Shown: in pieces, positions 1 through 6,972 of the stretch | How the letters are laid out: each line of letters begins with the position of its first letter | Numbering within the stretch: position 1 is the first letter of the stretch | From: Comamonas sp. lk | GTDB lineage: Bacteria; Pseudomonadota; Gammaproteobacteria; Burkholderiales; Burkholderiaceae_C | Reading direction: 5' to 3' | Length of the DNA stretch: 45,560 bases | NCBI GenBank assembly: GCA_945865675.1 | Contig: CAMBFO010000008.1 | Coordinates: forward strand, 1 to 45,560 | Notes under the pieces: generated by a model | What the model was told of the DNA's origin: nothing | What the model saw: only the letters and a program-made list of their open reading frames with translations | Database searches by the model: none | Translations under genes and position numbers: made by a program

Positions 1-210
1 AGTCGCATGGTCTTTGAAATGCCAGTAAAAACTGCCCCGCGTTACTTGCAGCGTGTCAGCCAACGTCAGCACCCGTACGCCGTCAAAGCCGTGTTCTACG
101 GCGGCGCGAAATGCTGCGTCCAGCCAGTCGTCACGGCCCAGGCGCGAGATCAAGGTTTTGTCGGCAGGTGCGGAGTCCGCGTTTTTGCGAAGGGTGGCGC
201 GGCTGGCCAT
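1..210 (-). CDS. TetR-family transcriptional regulator (N-terminal part, cut by window edge)
   Basis: Reading the minus strand from an ATG at 210 gives 70 codons without a stop up to the window edge. After a short basic leader, the peptide has the TetR-type DNA-binding domain: a helix (DDWLDAAFRAAVEHGFDGVRV) followed by the helix-turn-helix LADTLQVTRGSFYWHFKDH. The run VTRGSFYWHF is a hallmark of TetR recognition helices. The ligand-binding part lies outside the window, so the effector cannot be guessed. The gene is divergent from the sulfatase operon starting at 431, and the 220-base gap between them is the natural place for its operator. Control of that operon is inferred from position only. 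Confidence 0.85.
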   Translation of the reverse strand, partial: MASRATLRKNADSAPADKTLISRLGRDDWLDAAFRAAVEHGFDGVRVLTLADTLQVTRGSFYWHFKDHAT

Positions 211-315
211 GTGTTTCCAAACTCAGTGAAAGAACGCGTATTGTCACCCAAGCGTAATCGGCCAGTCATGGACGATGCAAAGGTTTTGGCGGCATGGCGC
301 CAGGGTGTGCTGTGC

Positions 316-344
316 TTGACAGTGAAGATGCCCTCTGGATACAG
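316..344 (+). promoter_or_regulatory. Candidate promoter for the sulfatase operon
   Basis: A perfect TTGACA at 316-321 is followed 17 bases later by ATACAG (339-344), or 16 bases later by GATACA. The -35 is good but the -10 is poor. It lies between the divergent TetR gene and the sulfatase, so it is plausibly a regulated promoter. This rests on pattern alone. Confidence 0.3.
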
Positions 345-352
345 GCGCGTGC

Positions 353-413
353 TACATTGCCCGGCGGGTTTTTGTTTGCACGGTCGCCGGGCCCTGAGCG
401 TCCATGCAATGTA
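353..413 (+). promoter_or_regulatory. Nested inverted repeat in the sulfatase leader
   Basis: TACATTGC at 353-360 is exactly complementary to GCAATGTA at 406-413. Directly inside it, CCGGCG at 361-366 pairs with CGCCGG at 385-390. As RNA this gives a 14-base-pair stem with one bulge on the 3' side, ending three bases before the GAGGAGA ribosome binding site (416-422). It could be a structured leader that affects translation, or paired half-sites for the TetR protein. The pairing is directly visible; the role is inferred. Confidence 0.45.
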
Positions 414-430
414 ATGAGGAGACTCTTGGA

Positions 431-2254
431 ATGTCGCTAAATCAATGGCCGGGCTTGCGTCCCGGTTTGCTAGCCTTGCTCGGTGTTCTGGTCTTTCCAG
501 TGGCGCTCAATGCGGCATCCGGGTCCGTGACGCCAACGCCTGGGACACCTGGCCCGGGCGCCAAACGGCCTAATTTCGTGGTGCTGGTGGCTGACGACTG
601 GGGCTTTTCAGACCTGGGCGCTTTTGGCGGAGAAATCGATACACCCCACCTCAATGCGCTAGCCAAAGCCGGTTTGCGTTTTACCAATTTCCATGTGGCG
701 GCCTCTTGCTCTCCCACACGCTCGATGTTGCTGACTGGCGTGGACAACCACCGCAACGGCGTTGGCAATCTGCGCGAAGCCATGCCTACCGAGCATTTGG
801 GTAAACCGGGGTACCAGGGATCGTTGACCCGTAATGTGGTGACGGTGGCCTCGCTCTTACAGGACAGCGGCTACCGCACTTATATCGCCGGCAAATGGAA
901 TGTAGGCTCTGAGCCCTACAACCTGCCCAACCAGCGCGGCTTTGACAAATCGATTGTCCAGGGTGACACCGGTTCGGACAACTGGGAGCCCAACAAGCAA
1001 TACCTGCCCCATCTGCCGGAGGTTTATTGGTTTGAAAACGGGCAACGGGCCAAGATGCCTGCAGAGTTTTATTCCTCGCAGTATTTTGTCGATCGCACCA
1101 TTGAGTATCTGGACGCGGATGCGCGCAAAGACCGGCCTTTCTTGGCCTACATCGGTTTCCAGGCCAACCATGTGCCGGTGCAAGCCCCCCAAGAGCTGAT
1201 TGCCAAGTATAAAGGCCGCTACCGCGAGGGCTGGACGGCTTTGCGCGAGCGGCGATTGGCTAAACAAGTTGAATTAGGCCTGGTGCCACCCGGTACGCGC
1301 ATGAGCACCATGTCCACCACCGGCGACTGGAAAGCTTTGTCCGAAAAAGAGCGTTTGCACATGGAGCGCCAGATGGAGGTCTATGCGGCTATGGCCGAGT
1401 CCATGGATATGCATATCGGGCGTTTGGTGGACCATTTGAAGAAAACTGGCCAATACGACAACACCGTGTTTTTGTTTTTGTCGGACAACGGCCCGGAAGG
1501 TTCGGACTACCACGAGGCACAACCCTGGTTGATTTTTAACTACAAGCAAGATACCGACACCCTGGGCGCTAAAGGTACCTACGGCATACCCGGCCCCGGC
1601 TGGGCCAGTGCCTCGGCCAGCCCGCTTTACACCTATAAATTCTGGGCCGGCGAGGGCGGCATCCGCGCGCCTATGCTCATGGCCGGGCCGCCGGTGCGCC
1701 GCGCCAACCAAATTGAAAATGCCTTAACCCATGTGACCGACATCACGCCCACGCTGCTGGAGATTGCGCAAGTGCCGCGGCATGCCGGTCAGTACCAAGG
1801 CACGCAAGTAGAAGCTTTGACCGGCATGAGTTTGCTGCCACTTTTGCAAGGCACTGCGACGGCGGTTCGTCAGCCCGAGCAAACCCTGGGCTATGAGTTG
1901 TCGGGTAATTCCGCCCTGTTTAAAGGTAATCTGAAATTGCTGCGTAATATGCCGCCGCTCGGCGATGGTCTGTGGCATTTGTACGACCTGAGCACAGACC
2001 CCGGCGAAACCCAAGACCTGAGCGCCCAACTGCCTCAGGAATTTGCCGCTATGCAAGAAGACTTTGCCGCCTGGGCCAAGGCCAACCAGGTGCTAGACAT
2101 GCCGGCGGACTACAGCCCGCAAAAGCAAGTCATGATCAATGGCTTTTGGCGCTACTGGCTGCCAGTGCACGGCAAAACCATGGCCTTGATTTTGGCCGCA
2201 TTGGTGCTGCTACCGGTGTGGCTGCTGCTGCGCAAACGCAAGCGCCGCCTATGA
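431..2254 (+). CDS. Periplasmic, membrane-anchored sulfatase (arylsulfatase family)
   Basis: A 607-residue type I sulfatase, expected to hydrolyse sulfate esters. The start at 431 was chosen because GAGGAGA lies eight bases upstream and a signal sequence (about residues 10-28) follows. Active-site elements line up with Pseudomonas arylsulfatase: Asp55-Asp56, the formylglycine motif CSPTR (Cys93-Arg97), Lys155, His247, Asp352-Asn353 and Lys403. The residue two after Lys155 is Asn157 (GKWNVG), where the family normally has His (GKWHLG). A hydrophobic segment at 583-600 followed by RKRKRRL predicts a C-terminal inner-membrane anchor with the enzyme in the periplasm. Its stop overlaps the next start as ATGA. 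No formylglycine-generating enzyme is in the window. The substrate is unknown. Confidence 0.9.
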   Translation: MSLNQWPGLRPGLLALLGVLVFPVALNAASGSVTPTPGTPGPGAKRPNFVVLVADDWGFSDLGAFGGEIDTPHLNALAKAGLRFTNFHVAASCSPTRSMLLTGVDNHRNGVGNLREAMPTEHLGKPGYQGSLTRNVVTVASLLQDSGYRTYIAGKWNVGSEPYNLPNQRGFDKSIVQGDTGSDNWEPNKQYLPHLPEVYWFENGQRAKMPAEFYSSQYFVDRTIEYLDADARKDRPFLAYIGFQANHVPVQAPQELIAKYKGRYREGWTALRERRLAKQVELGLVPPGTRMSTMSTTGDWKALSEKERLHMERQMEVYAAMAESMDMHIGRLVDHLKKTGQYDNTVFLFLSDNGPEGSDYHEAQPWLIFNYKQDTDTLGAKGTYGIPGPGWASASASPLYTYKFWAGEGGIRAPMLMAGPPVRRANQIENALTHVTDITPTLLEIAQVPRHAGQYQGTQVEALTGMSLLPLLQGTATAVRQPEQTLGYELSGNSALFKGNLKLLRNMPPLGDGLWHLYDLSTDPGETQDLSAQLPQEFAAMQEDFAAWAKANQVLDMPADYSPQKQVMINGFWRYWLPVHGKTMALILAALVLLPVWLLLRKRKRRL

Positions 2255-3501
2255 GCGCTGGCTATTACGCCAGCCCTTGGCCCGCTGAGGACGCGGGCCC
2301 GGCCCGCTTGCAAACAGCTAGCCCAGGCAGCGGGCTCCATCTGCGCCCGGGCCAGCGTTTGCACAGCACCCACCGCAACACCACACTATCGACCATGACG
2401 GTGCTGGGCGACCCCGGACAGGTGTACTTGCTGACCCACTCGGCTTTGCGCGCCAACTTCGGTTTGCCCACCACGTCTTGCGTGGAGCGCATAGACCCGA
2501 TCACGCTCAAGACGCTGGAAAGCTCGGGCCGCTTGCCCGGGGGGCCGATGTGGCCCGGGGGCATGGCGATGCACCGCAATGGCGATTTGTATGTGGTCTA
2601 TGGCCGCTATGCACATCGGCTGGACCGGCATTGCGTCCTCAAGCAAACCCGCAGGTTGCCGGTCGATCAGCCTTACAACTCCTTTGTGATTTTGGACAAC
2701 GGCCTGATCGTCACCAAAAATTTGTCGGACCGGCAGTCAGCGCAGCTTGCGGTGCTGGACCCCGAAGGCTTGCAATCGGTGTGCGCCGATGTGCTCTGCC
2801 CTGAGCCGTCGATTGCGCGCTTGAGTGCCGTAGGCAATACGGTTTATGTCGTGGGCGTGCGTTCCATTTTCCGGCTGCACTGGGACGAGGCCACGCAGAG
2901 TTTGCGCTTAGACCCGCACTGGCGTTGGGATTACATCGGTCAAAGCGGGCAAAGCTATGGTTGGGATGTCGTCATCGACGGGCAAAGTGCCTGGTTTATG
3001 GACAACGGCCAGCACCGCTACCGTATCAATATGCAGGGCGCCGGCGTCAGCCGCACGGCCAATCGCTTGTTGCGCGTGTCCTTGCAAGACTGCAGCCAGC
3101 ACGCGGCCTGGGAGCTTAGCGGCCTGCCTGGCGGCAGCATTACCAACCCGCCCTTGGTGGACGTGCAGCGGCGCATTGTGCTGGGCTATGACTCGGCAAA
3201 CCGTTTTTTGCGCGCCTGGCGCTTTGATGATGCGATGCAGGATGTACAGCCCCTGTGGCACAAGGCGGACTTCGGCGTGGCCAGCCACATGGTTTTGTTT
3301 CCTGAGCGTGGTCAGGTCTTGGTCAACGACTACCGGCGTTGGGGCGAGGAGGTAGTTTTGCTGGACATAGCCACTGGCGCGGAACAAGGCAGGGTACGCG
3401 TGGGCGGCATTACCCAAGGGGTTGTCTTTCCCAGTACCGGTTGGAACGAGGATGTTTACTGGTGTTCCATGGGCCGTTTCTCGCGGGTGTTTGCGGCATG
3501 A
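2251..3501 (+). CDS. Hypothetical protein, probable beta-propeller
   Basis: A 416-residue protein that I do not recognise. The start at 2251 overlaps the sulfatase stop (ATGA), implying translational coupling. The sequence is mostly short hydrophobic strands separated by turns rich in Gly, Asp and Asn (for example GNTVYVVGVRSIFRL and RRIVLGYDSANRFLRAWRF), as in six- or seven-bladed propellers of the NHL or YncE type. No signal peptide, membrane helix or cofactor motif is evident, so it is probably cytoplasmic although its upstream partner is periplasmic. The next gene also starts within its stop codon. It may be a lactonase-like hydrolase acting on the ester or lactone made by the monooxygenase, but no catalytic residues support this directly. 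Confidence 0.7.
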   Translation: MSAGYYASPWPAEDAGPARLQTASPGSGLHLRPGQRLHSTHRNTTLSTMTVLGDPGQVYLLTHSALRANFGLPTTSCVERIDPITLKTLESSGRLPGGPMWPGGMAMHRNGDLYVVYGRYAHRLDRHCVLKQTRRLPVDQPYNSFVILDNGLIVTKNLSDRQSAQLAVLDPEGLQSVCADVLCPEPSIARLSAVGNTVYVVGVRSIFRLHWDEATQSLRLDPHWRWDYIGQSGQSYGWDVVIDGQSAWFMDNGQHRYRINMQGAGVSRTANRLLRVSLQDCSQHAAWELSGLPGGSITNPPLVDVQRRIVLGYDSANRFLRAWRFDDAMQDVQPLWHKADFGVASHMVLFPERGQVLVNDYRRWGEEVVLLDIATGAEQGRVRVGGITQGVVFPSTGWNEDVYWCSMGRFSRVFAA

Positions 3502-4970
3502 GTATCGAACAGGTCGATACGCTGATTGTGGGTGCGGGCCTATCTGGCATCGGCAGTGCCGTGCATCTGCGCCAAGGGCTGCCGCAGCAATCGGTATTGA
3601 TAGTGGAAGCACGTGAGCGATTGGGCGGCACCTGGGACGTATTCCGCTACCCCGGCATCCGCTCGGATTCGGATATGCACACGCTGGGCTACTCCTTCAA
3701 ACCTTGGACTGGGGCCAAGGCCATTGCCGACGGCCCGTCTATCCTGCAGTATGTGCAAGAGACAGCGCAAGAGTTTGGCGTGCTGCCACTCATTCGCTTC
3801 GGGCACAAAGTGCTATCTGCCGATTGGGACAGCGCTGCTGCGCGTTGGCGTGTAGCGGTACAGCGATTGGCCGATGACTCGGTGCTGCAAGTGCAATGCC
3901 GTTTCTTGCTGATGTGTAGCGGCTACTACAACTACGAACATGGCTACACACCGGCCTTGCCTGGCATGGACAGCTTCAAAGGCCAACGGGTGCACCCCCA
4001 ACATTGGCCGCAGGACCTGGACTACCGTGGCCAGCAGGTGGTGGTCATCGGCAGTGGCGCCACCGCTATGACCTTGGTGCCTGAGATGGCCAAATTAGCG
4101 GCCCATGTGACCTTGTTGCAGCGCTCGCCCACCTATGTGGTGGCCCGTCCTAGCCGCGACGCGATTGCCGATGGGCTGCGCCGCTTCTTGCCTGCAAAAA
4201 TAGCCTACGCGCTGACGCGCTGGAAAAACGTCTTGACCGGGTTGTTTTATTTCACGCTGGCGCGGCGCAAGCCGGGGCTTGCCAAGACCCGCATCCTGCA
4301 AGGCGTGGCCCAGGCCTTGCCAGCAGGCTACCCGGTTAATCCGCATTTCACGCCCAGTTATCAACCCTGGGACCAGCGTATTTGCCTGTTGCCCGATGGG
4401 GACCTGTTTGAGGCCATCAGCCAGGCCCGCGCGCGCATGGTGACCGATACGATTGAAATGATTGAACCCCAGGGCATACGGCTGCGCAGTGGTGAGTTCC
4501 TGCAAGCCGATGTCATCGTCACAGCCACGGGGCTCGACTTGCTCGGTTTTGGCGGTATGCAGATTGCCGTCGATGGTGTGCCGCTCAGAGTGGCCGAATC
4601 TTTGAGCTACAAAGGCATGATGCTCAATGGCGTACCCAATTTCGCCTATGTGTTTGGCTACACCAATGCCTCCTGGACCCTCAAAAGCGACTTGACCGGG
4701 CAGTATGTGTTGCGCCTTTTGCGCCACATGCGTAGTCATAGGTTTGATAGCGTGGTGCCACAGCTCAATGACTCCACGGTACAGCCCGAGCCCTGGGTGG
4801 ACTTTAGCTCCGGCTATTTCCAGCGAGCCATGGACCGTTTCCCCAAGCAGGGCAGCAAAAAGCCCTGGCGCCTGTACCAAAACTATGTGCGCGACCTGCT
4901 GGCCTTGCGCTACAGCGCCTTGGAGGACGGGGTATTGCAGTTTGGCAAAGCGCCGCCTTCGGCGCAATAG
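3498..4970 (+). CDS. Flavin-containing Baeyer-Villiger monooxygenase
   Basis: A 490-residue FAD- and NADPH-dependent monooxygenase, expected to insert oxygen next to a ketone (giving an ester or lactone) or to oxidise sulfur. The N-terminal FAD Rossmann motif is GAGLSG (12-17), followed by GGTWDVFRYPGIRSDSD, the form found in EthA-like enzymes. The Baeyer-Villiger fingerprint FxGxxxHxxxWP is complete (Phe160, Gly162, His166, Trp170, Pro171). The NADPH-binding motif GSGATA follows at 185-190. The start is fixed by the ATGA overlap with the previous gene. Position after a sulfatase and a propeller protein suggests a short catabolic path for a sulfated or ketone-bearing compound. The substrate cannot be read from sequence. 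Confidence 0.9.
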   Translation: MSIEQVDTLIVGAGLSGIGSAVHLRQGLPQQSVLIVEARERLGGTWDVFRYPGIRSDSDMHTLGYSFKPWTGAKAIADGPSILQYVQETAQEFGVLPLIRFGHKVLSADWDSAAARWRVAVQRLADDSVLQVQCRFLLMCSGYYNYEHGYTPALPGMDSFKGQRVHPQHWPQDLDYRGQQVVVIGSGATAMTLVPEMAKLAAHVTLLQRSPTYVVARPSRDAIADGLRRFLPAKIAYALTRWKNVLTGLFYFTLARRKPGLAKTRILQGVAQALPAGYPVNPHFTPSYQPWDQRICLLPDGDLFEAISQARARMVTDTIEMIEPQGIRLRSGEFLQADVIVTATGLDLLGFGGMQIAVDGVPLRVAESLSYKGMMLNGVPNFAYVFGYTNASWTLKSDLTGQYVLRLLRHMRSHRFDSVVPQLNDSTVQPEPWVDFSSGYFQRAMDRFPKQGSKKPWRLYQNYVRDLLALRYSALEDGVLQFGKAPPSAQ

Positions 4971-5016
4971 TTGACGCGCTTTGGGTAAGCGCCGCAGGTG
5001 TTCCCAAGGCGGCTAC

Positions 5017-5046
5017 TATAATAAAAAAGCACGATCGTTCTTTTTT
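5017..5046 (+). promoter_or_regulatory. etfBA promoter -10 box with an abutting operator-like palindrome
   Basis: A perfect TATAAT (5017-5022) is followed at once by a 24-base palindrome (5023-5046) centred between 5034 and 5035. Its core is AGCACGATCGTTCT, flanked by A6 and T6, with a single mismatched position pair. No good -35 is visible. A start near 5029 would lie inside the palindrome, so a bound dimer would block transcription. The symmetry and length suit a TetR-family operator. TetR-type repressors of fatty-acid and acyl-CoA genes are known in betaproteobacteria; the exact protein is not identifiable here. Confidence 0.6.
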
Positions 5047-5176
5047 GCCAATGGGGCTGGAGTTGCCCGCATGTGAGCGGTGCGAATCAGGGCGGCGCAT
5101 AGAATCTTGGGTTGCCCCGCAGTTTGGGCGCAAACCTTAGTGGCTTGTTCATTTATTTACCTCGGGAGTGGTGTGT

Positions 5177-5926
5177 ATGAAAGTGTTGGTTCCGGTCAAG
5201 CGCGTGGTGGACTACAACGTCAAAGTCCGCGTTAAATCTGACGGCAGCGGCGTGGACATCGCCAACGTCAAAATGAGCATGAATCCCTTTGACGAAATCG
5301 CCATCGAAGAGGCGGTCCGGCTCAAGGAAAAAGGCGTGGCCACCGAGGTGATCGCGGTCTCTTGCGGCGTCAGCCAATGCACCGAAACCCTACGCACGGC
5401 CATGGCCATTGGCGCCGACCGGGCTATTCTTGTCGAAACTGCCGAAGAGCTGCAACCCCTGGCCGTTGCCAAAATCCTCAAAGCCTTGATGGACAAGGAG
5501 CAGCCCGGCCTGGTCATTCTGGGTAAGCAGGCGATTGACGACGATTGCAACCAAACCGGCCAAATGCTCGCCGCCCTGTGCGACCGACCGCAAGCCACAT
5601 TTGCCAGCAAACTGGAAGTGGTTGACGGCAAAGCCACAGTCACGCGCGAAGTCGATGGCGGCTCCGAAACCCTGAGCTTGTCGCTGCCGGCCATCATCAC
5701 CCCCGATTTGCGCCTGAACGAGCCGCGCTACGTAACCTTGCCCAACATCATGAAGGCCAAGAAAAAGCAGCTCGATACCTTTAGCCCCACCGACCTGGGC
5801 GTTGACGTGACCCCGCGCATCAAGACCCTTAAAGTGGTAGAACCCGCTGCCCGCAGCGCCGGTATCAAAGTGGCTGACGTAGCCACCTTGGTCGAGAAGC
5901 TGCGCAATGACGCCAAGGTCATCTAA
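5177..5926 (+). CDS. etfB: Electron transfer flavoprotein beta subunit
   Basis: A 249-residue small subunit of the electron transfer flavoprotein, which takes electrons from acyl-CoA dehydrogenases and passes them to the quinone pool through ETF dehydrogenase. The N-terminus [19 protein letters not shown], the segment [16 protein letters not shown] and the AMP-site region with [13 protein letters not shown] are typical of EtfB. The start at 5177 follows GGGAG at about 5164-5168. An in-frame GTG at 5168 overlaps that ribosome binding site and is less likely. The gene is first in an operon with etfA, 50 bases downstream, behind the TATAAT and palindrome at 5017-5046. Length matches the family. 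Confidence 0.96.
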   Translation: MKVLVPVKRVVDYNVKVRVKSDGSGVDIANVKMSMNPFDEIAIEEAVRLKEKGVATEVIAVSCGVSQCTETLRTAMAIGADRAILVETAEELQPLAVAKILKALMDKEQPGLVILGKQAIDDDCNQTGQMLAALCDRPQATFASKLEVVDGKATVTREVDGGSETLSLSLPAIITPDLRLNEPRYVTLPNIMKAKKKQLDTFSPTDLGVDVTPRIKTLKVVEPAARSAGIKVADVATLVEKLRNDAKVI

Positions 5927-5976
5927 GACCATCGCATACGCAAACTGATTCAATTAATTTGTCACCAGGATTTACC

Positions 5977-6909
5977 ATGACTTCTCTTGTCGTTGCTGAA
6001 CACGATAACGCGGGCATCAAGCCCTCAACCCTCAATACCATCACGGCTGCAATCCAATGCGGTGGCGATGTGCATGTGCTGATCGCCGGACATAACGCCG
6101 GCGCTGCGGCTGCCGCTGCAGCGACTGTGGCCGGCGTAACCAAAGTCATCCATGCGGACAGCGCTGCGTTTGCCAACGGCCTGGCCGAAAACGTGACGGC
6201 CCAGGTGGTGTCCATGGCCGGCGCCTACAGCCACATTCTTTTCCCCGCTACTGCAGTGGGCAAAAACATCGCCCCGCGGGTGGCGGCGAAACTGGATGTG
6301 GCGCAAATTTCTGACATCACCAAGGTGGAAAGCCCAGACACCTTCGAGCGGCCGATTTATGCGGGTAACGCCATTGCCACGGTACAAAGCGGCGACGCTA
6401 TCAAGGTCATCACTGTGCGCACCACCGGCTTTGATGCCGCAGCCAGCGACGGCGGCAGCGCAGCCGTTGAAACGCCTGCAGCCCAGGCCGCCAGCGCGGA
6501 TGTGAGCTTTGTGCGTTCAGAAATCGCTCGCAACGACCGCCCCGAATTGACAGCCGCCAAGGTCATCGTCTCTGGTGGCCGGGCCTTGGGCTCGAATGAA
6601 AAATTCATGGAAATCATGACCCCGCTGGCCGACAAACTGGGTGCGGCGATGGGTGCCAGCCGCGCTGCCGTCGATGCGGGCTATGCCCCCAACGACTGGC
6701 AAGTGGGCCAGACTGGCAAAATCGTCGCGCCCCAGCTCTACATCGCCTGCGGCATCAGCGGCGCGATACAGCACCTGGCGGGCATGAAAGACAGCAAGGT
6801 GATTGTGGCGATCAACAAAGACGCGGAGGCACCGATCTTCAGCGTGGCCGATTACGGTCTGGAGGCCGACCTCTTTGTGGCAGTGCCTGAGTTAGTCGCA
6901 GCGCTGTAA
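5977..6909 (+). CDS. etfA: Electron transfer flavoprotein alpha subunit
   Basis: A 310-residue large subunit that carries the FAD of the flavoprotein. The C-terminal FAD-binding domain is clear: [12 protein letters not shown], then [31 protein letters not shown] and [10 protein letters not shown]. The ATG at 5977 is preferred because AGGA lies at 5967-5970; a TTG 18 bases earlier has no better site. The gene follows etfB in the same operon and ends 14 bases before a strong terminator hairpin. It should form a heterodimer with EtfB in the cytoplasm and serve the dehydrogenase encoded next. Confidence 0.96.
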   Translation: MTSLVVAEHDNAGIKPSTLNTITAAIQCGGDVHVLIAGHNAGAAAAAAATVAGVTKVIHADSAAFANGLAENVTAQVVSMAGAYSHILFPATAVGKNIAPRVAAKLDVAQISDITKVESPDTFERPIYAGNAIATVQSGDAIKVITVRTTGFDAAASDGGSAAVETPAAQAASADVSFVRSEIARNDRPELTAAKVIVSGGRALGSNEKFMEIMTPLADKLGAAMGASRAAVDAGYAPNDWQVGQTGKIVAPQLYIACGISGAIQHLAGMKDSKVIVAINKDAEAPIFSVADYGLEADLFVAVPELVAAL

Positions 6910-6922
6910 ACCAGCGCTTCCC

Positions 6923-6949
6923 AAGGCAGCTAAGGGCTGCCTTTTTTTT
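6923..6949 (+). terminator. Rho-independent terminator after etfBA
   Basis: AGGCAGC (6924-6930) pairs with GCTGCCT (6936-6942) across a five-base loop and is followed by a run of eight T (6942-6949). This is a textbook intrinsic terminator. It lies only 23 bases before the acyl-CoA dehydrogenase start, so transcription of that gene from the etf promoter would depend on read-through. Confidence 0.85.
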
Positions 6950-6972
6950 GCTTTTGTTTTGTGAGCTATGCC

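Noticed and set aside
7-414. 135-codon plus-strand frame at the left edge
   Set aside because: Its translation has no family resemblance, and the opposite strand encodes a clear TetR DNA-binding domain over bases 1-210.
4950-4965. GCGCCG/CGGCGC hairpin at the end of the monooxygenase gene
   Set aside because: It lies within the coding region and is not followed by a T run, so it is not supported as a terminator.
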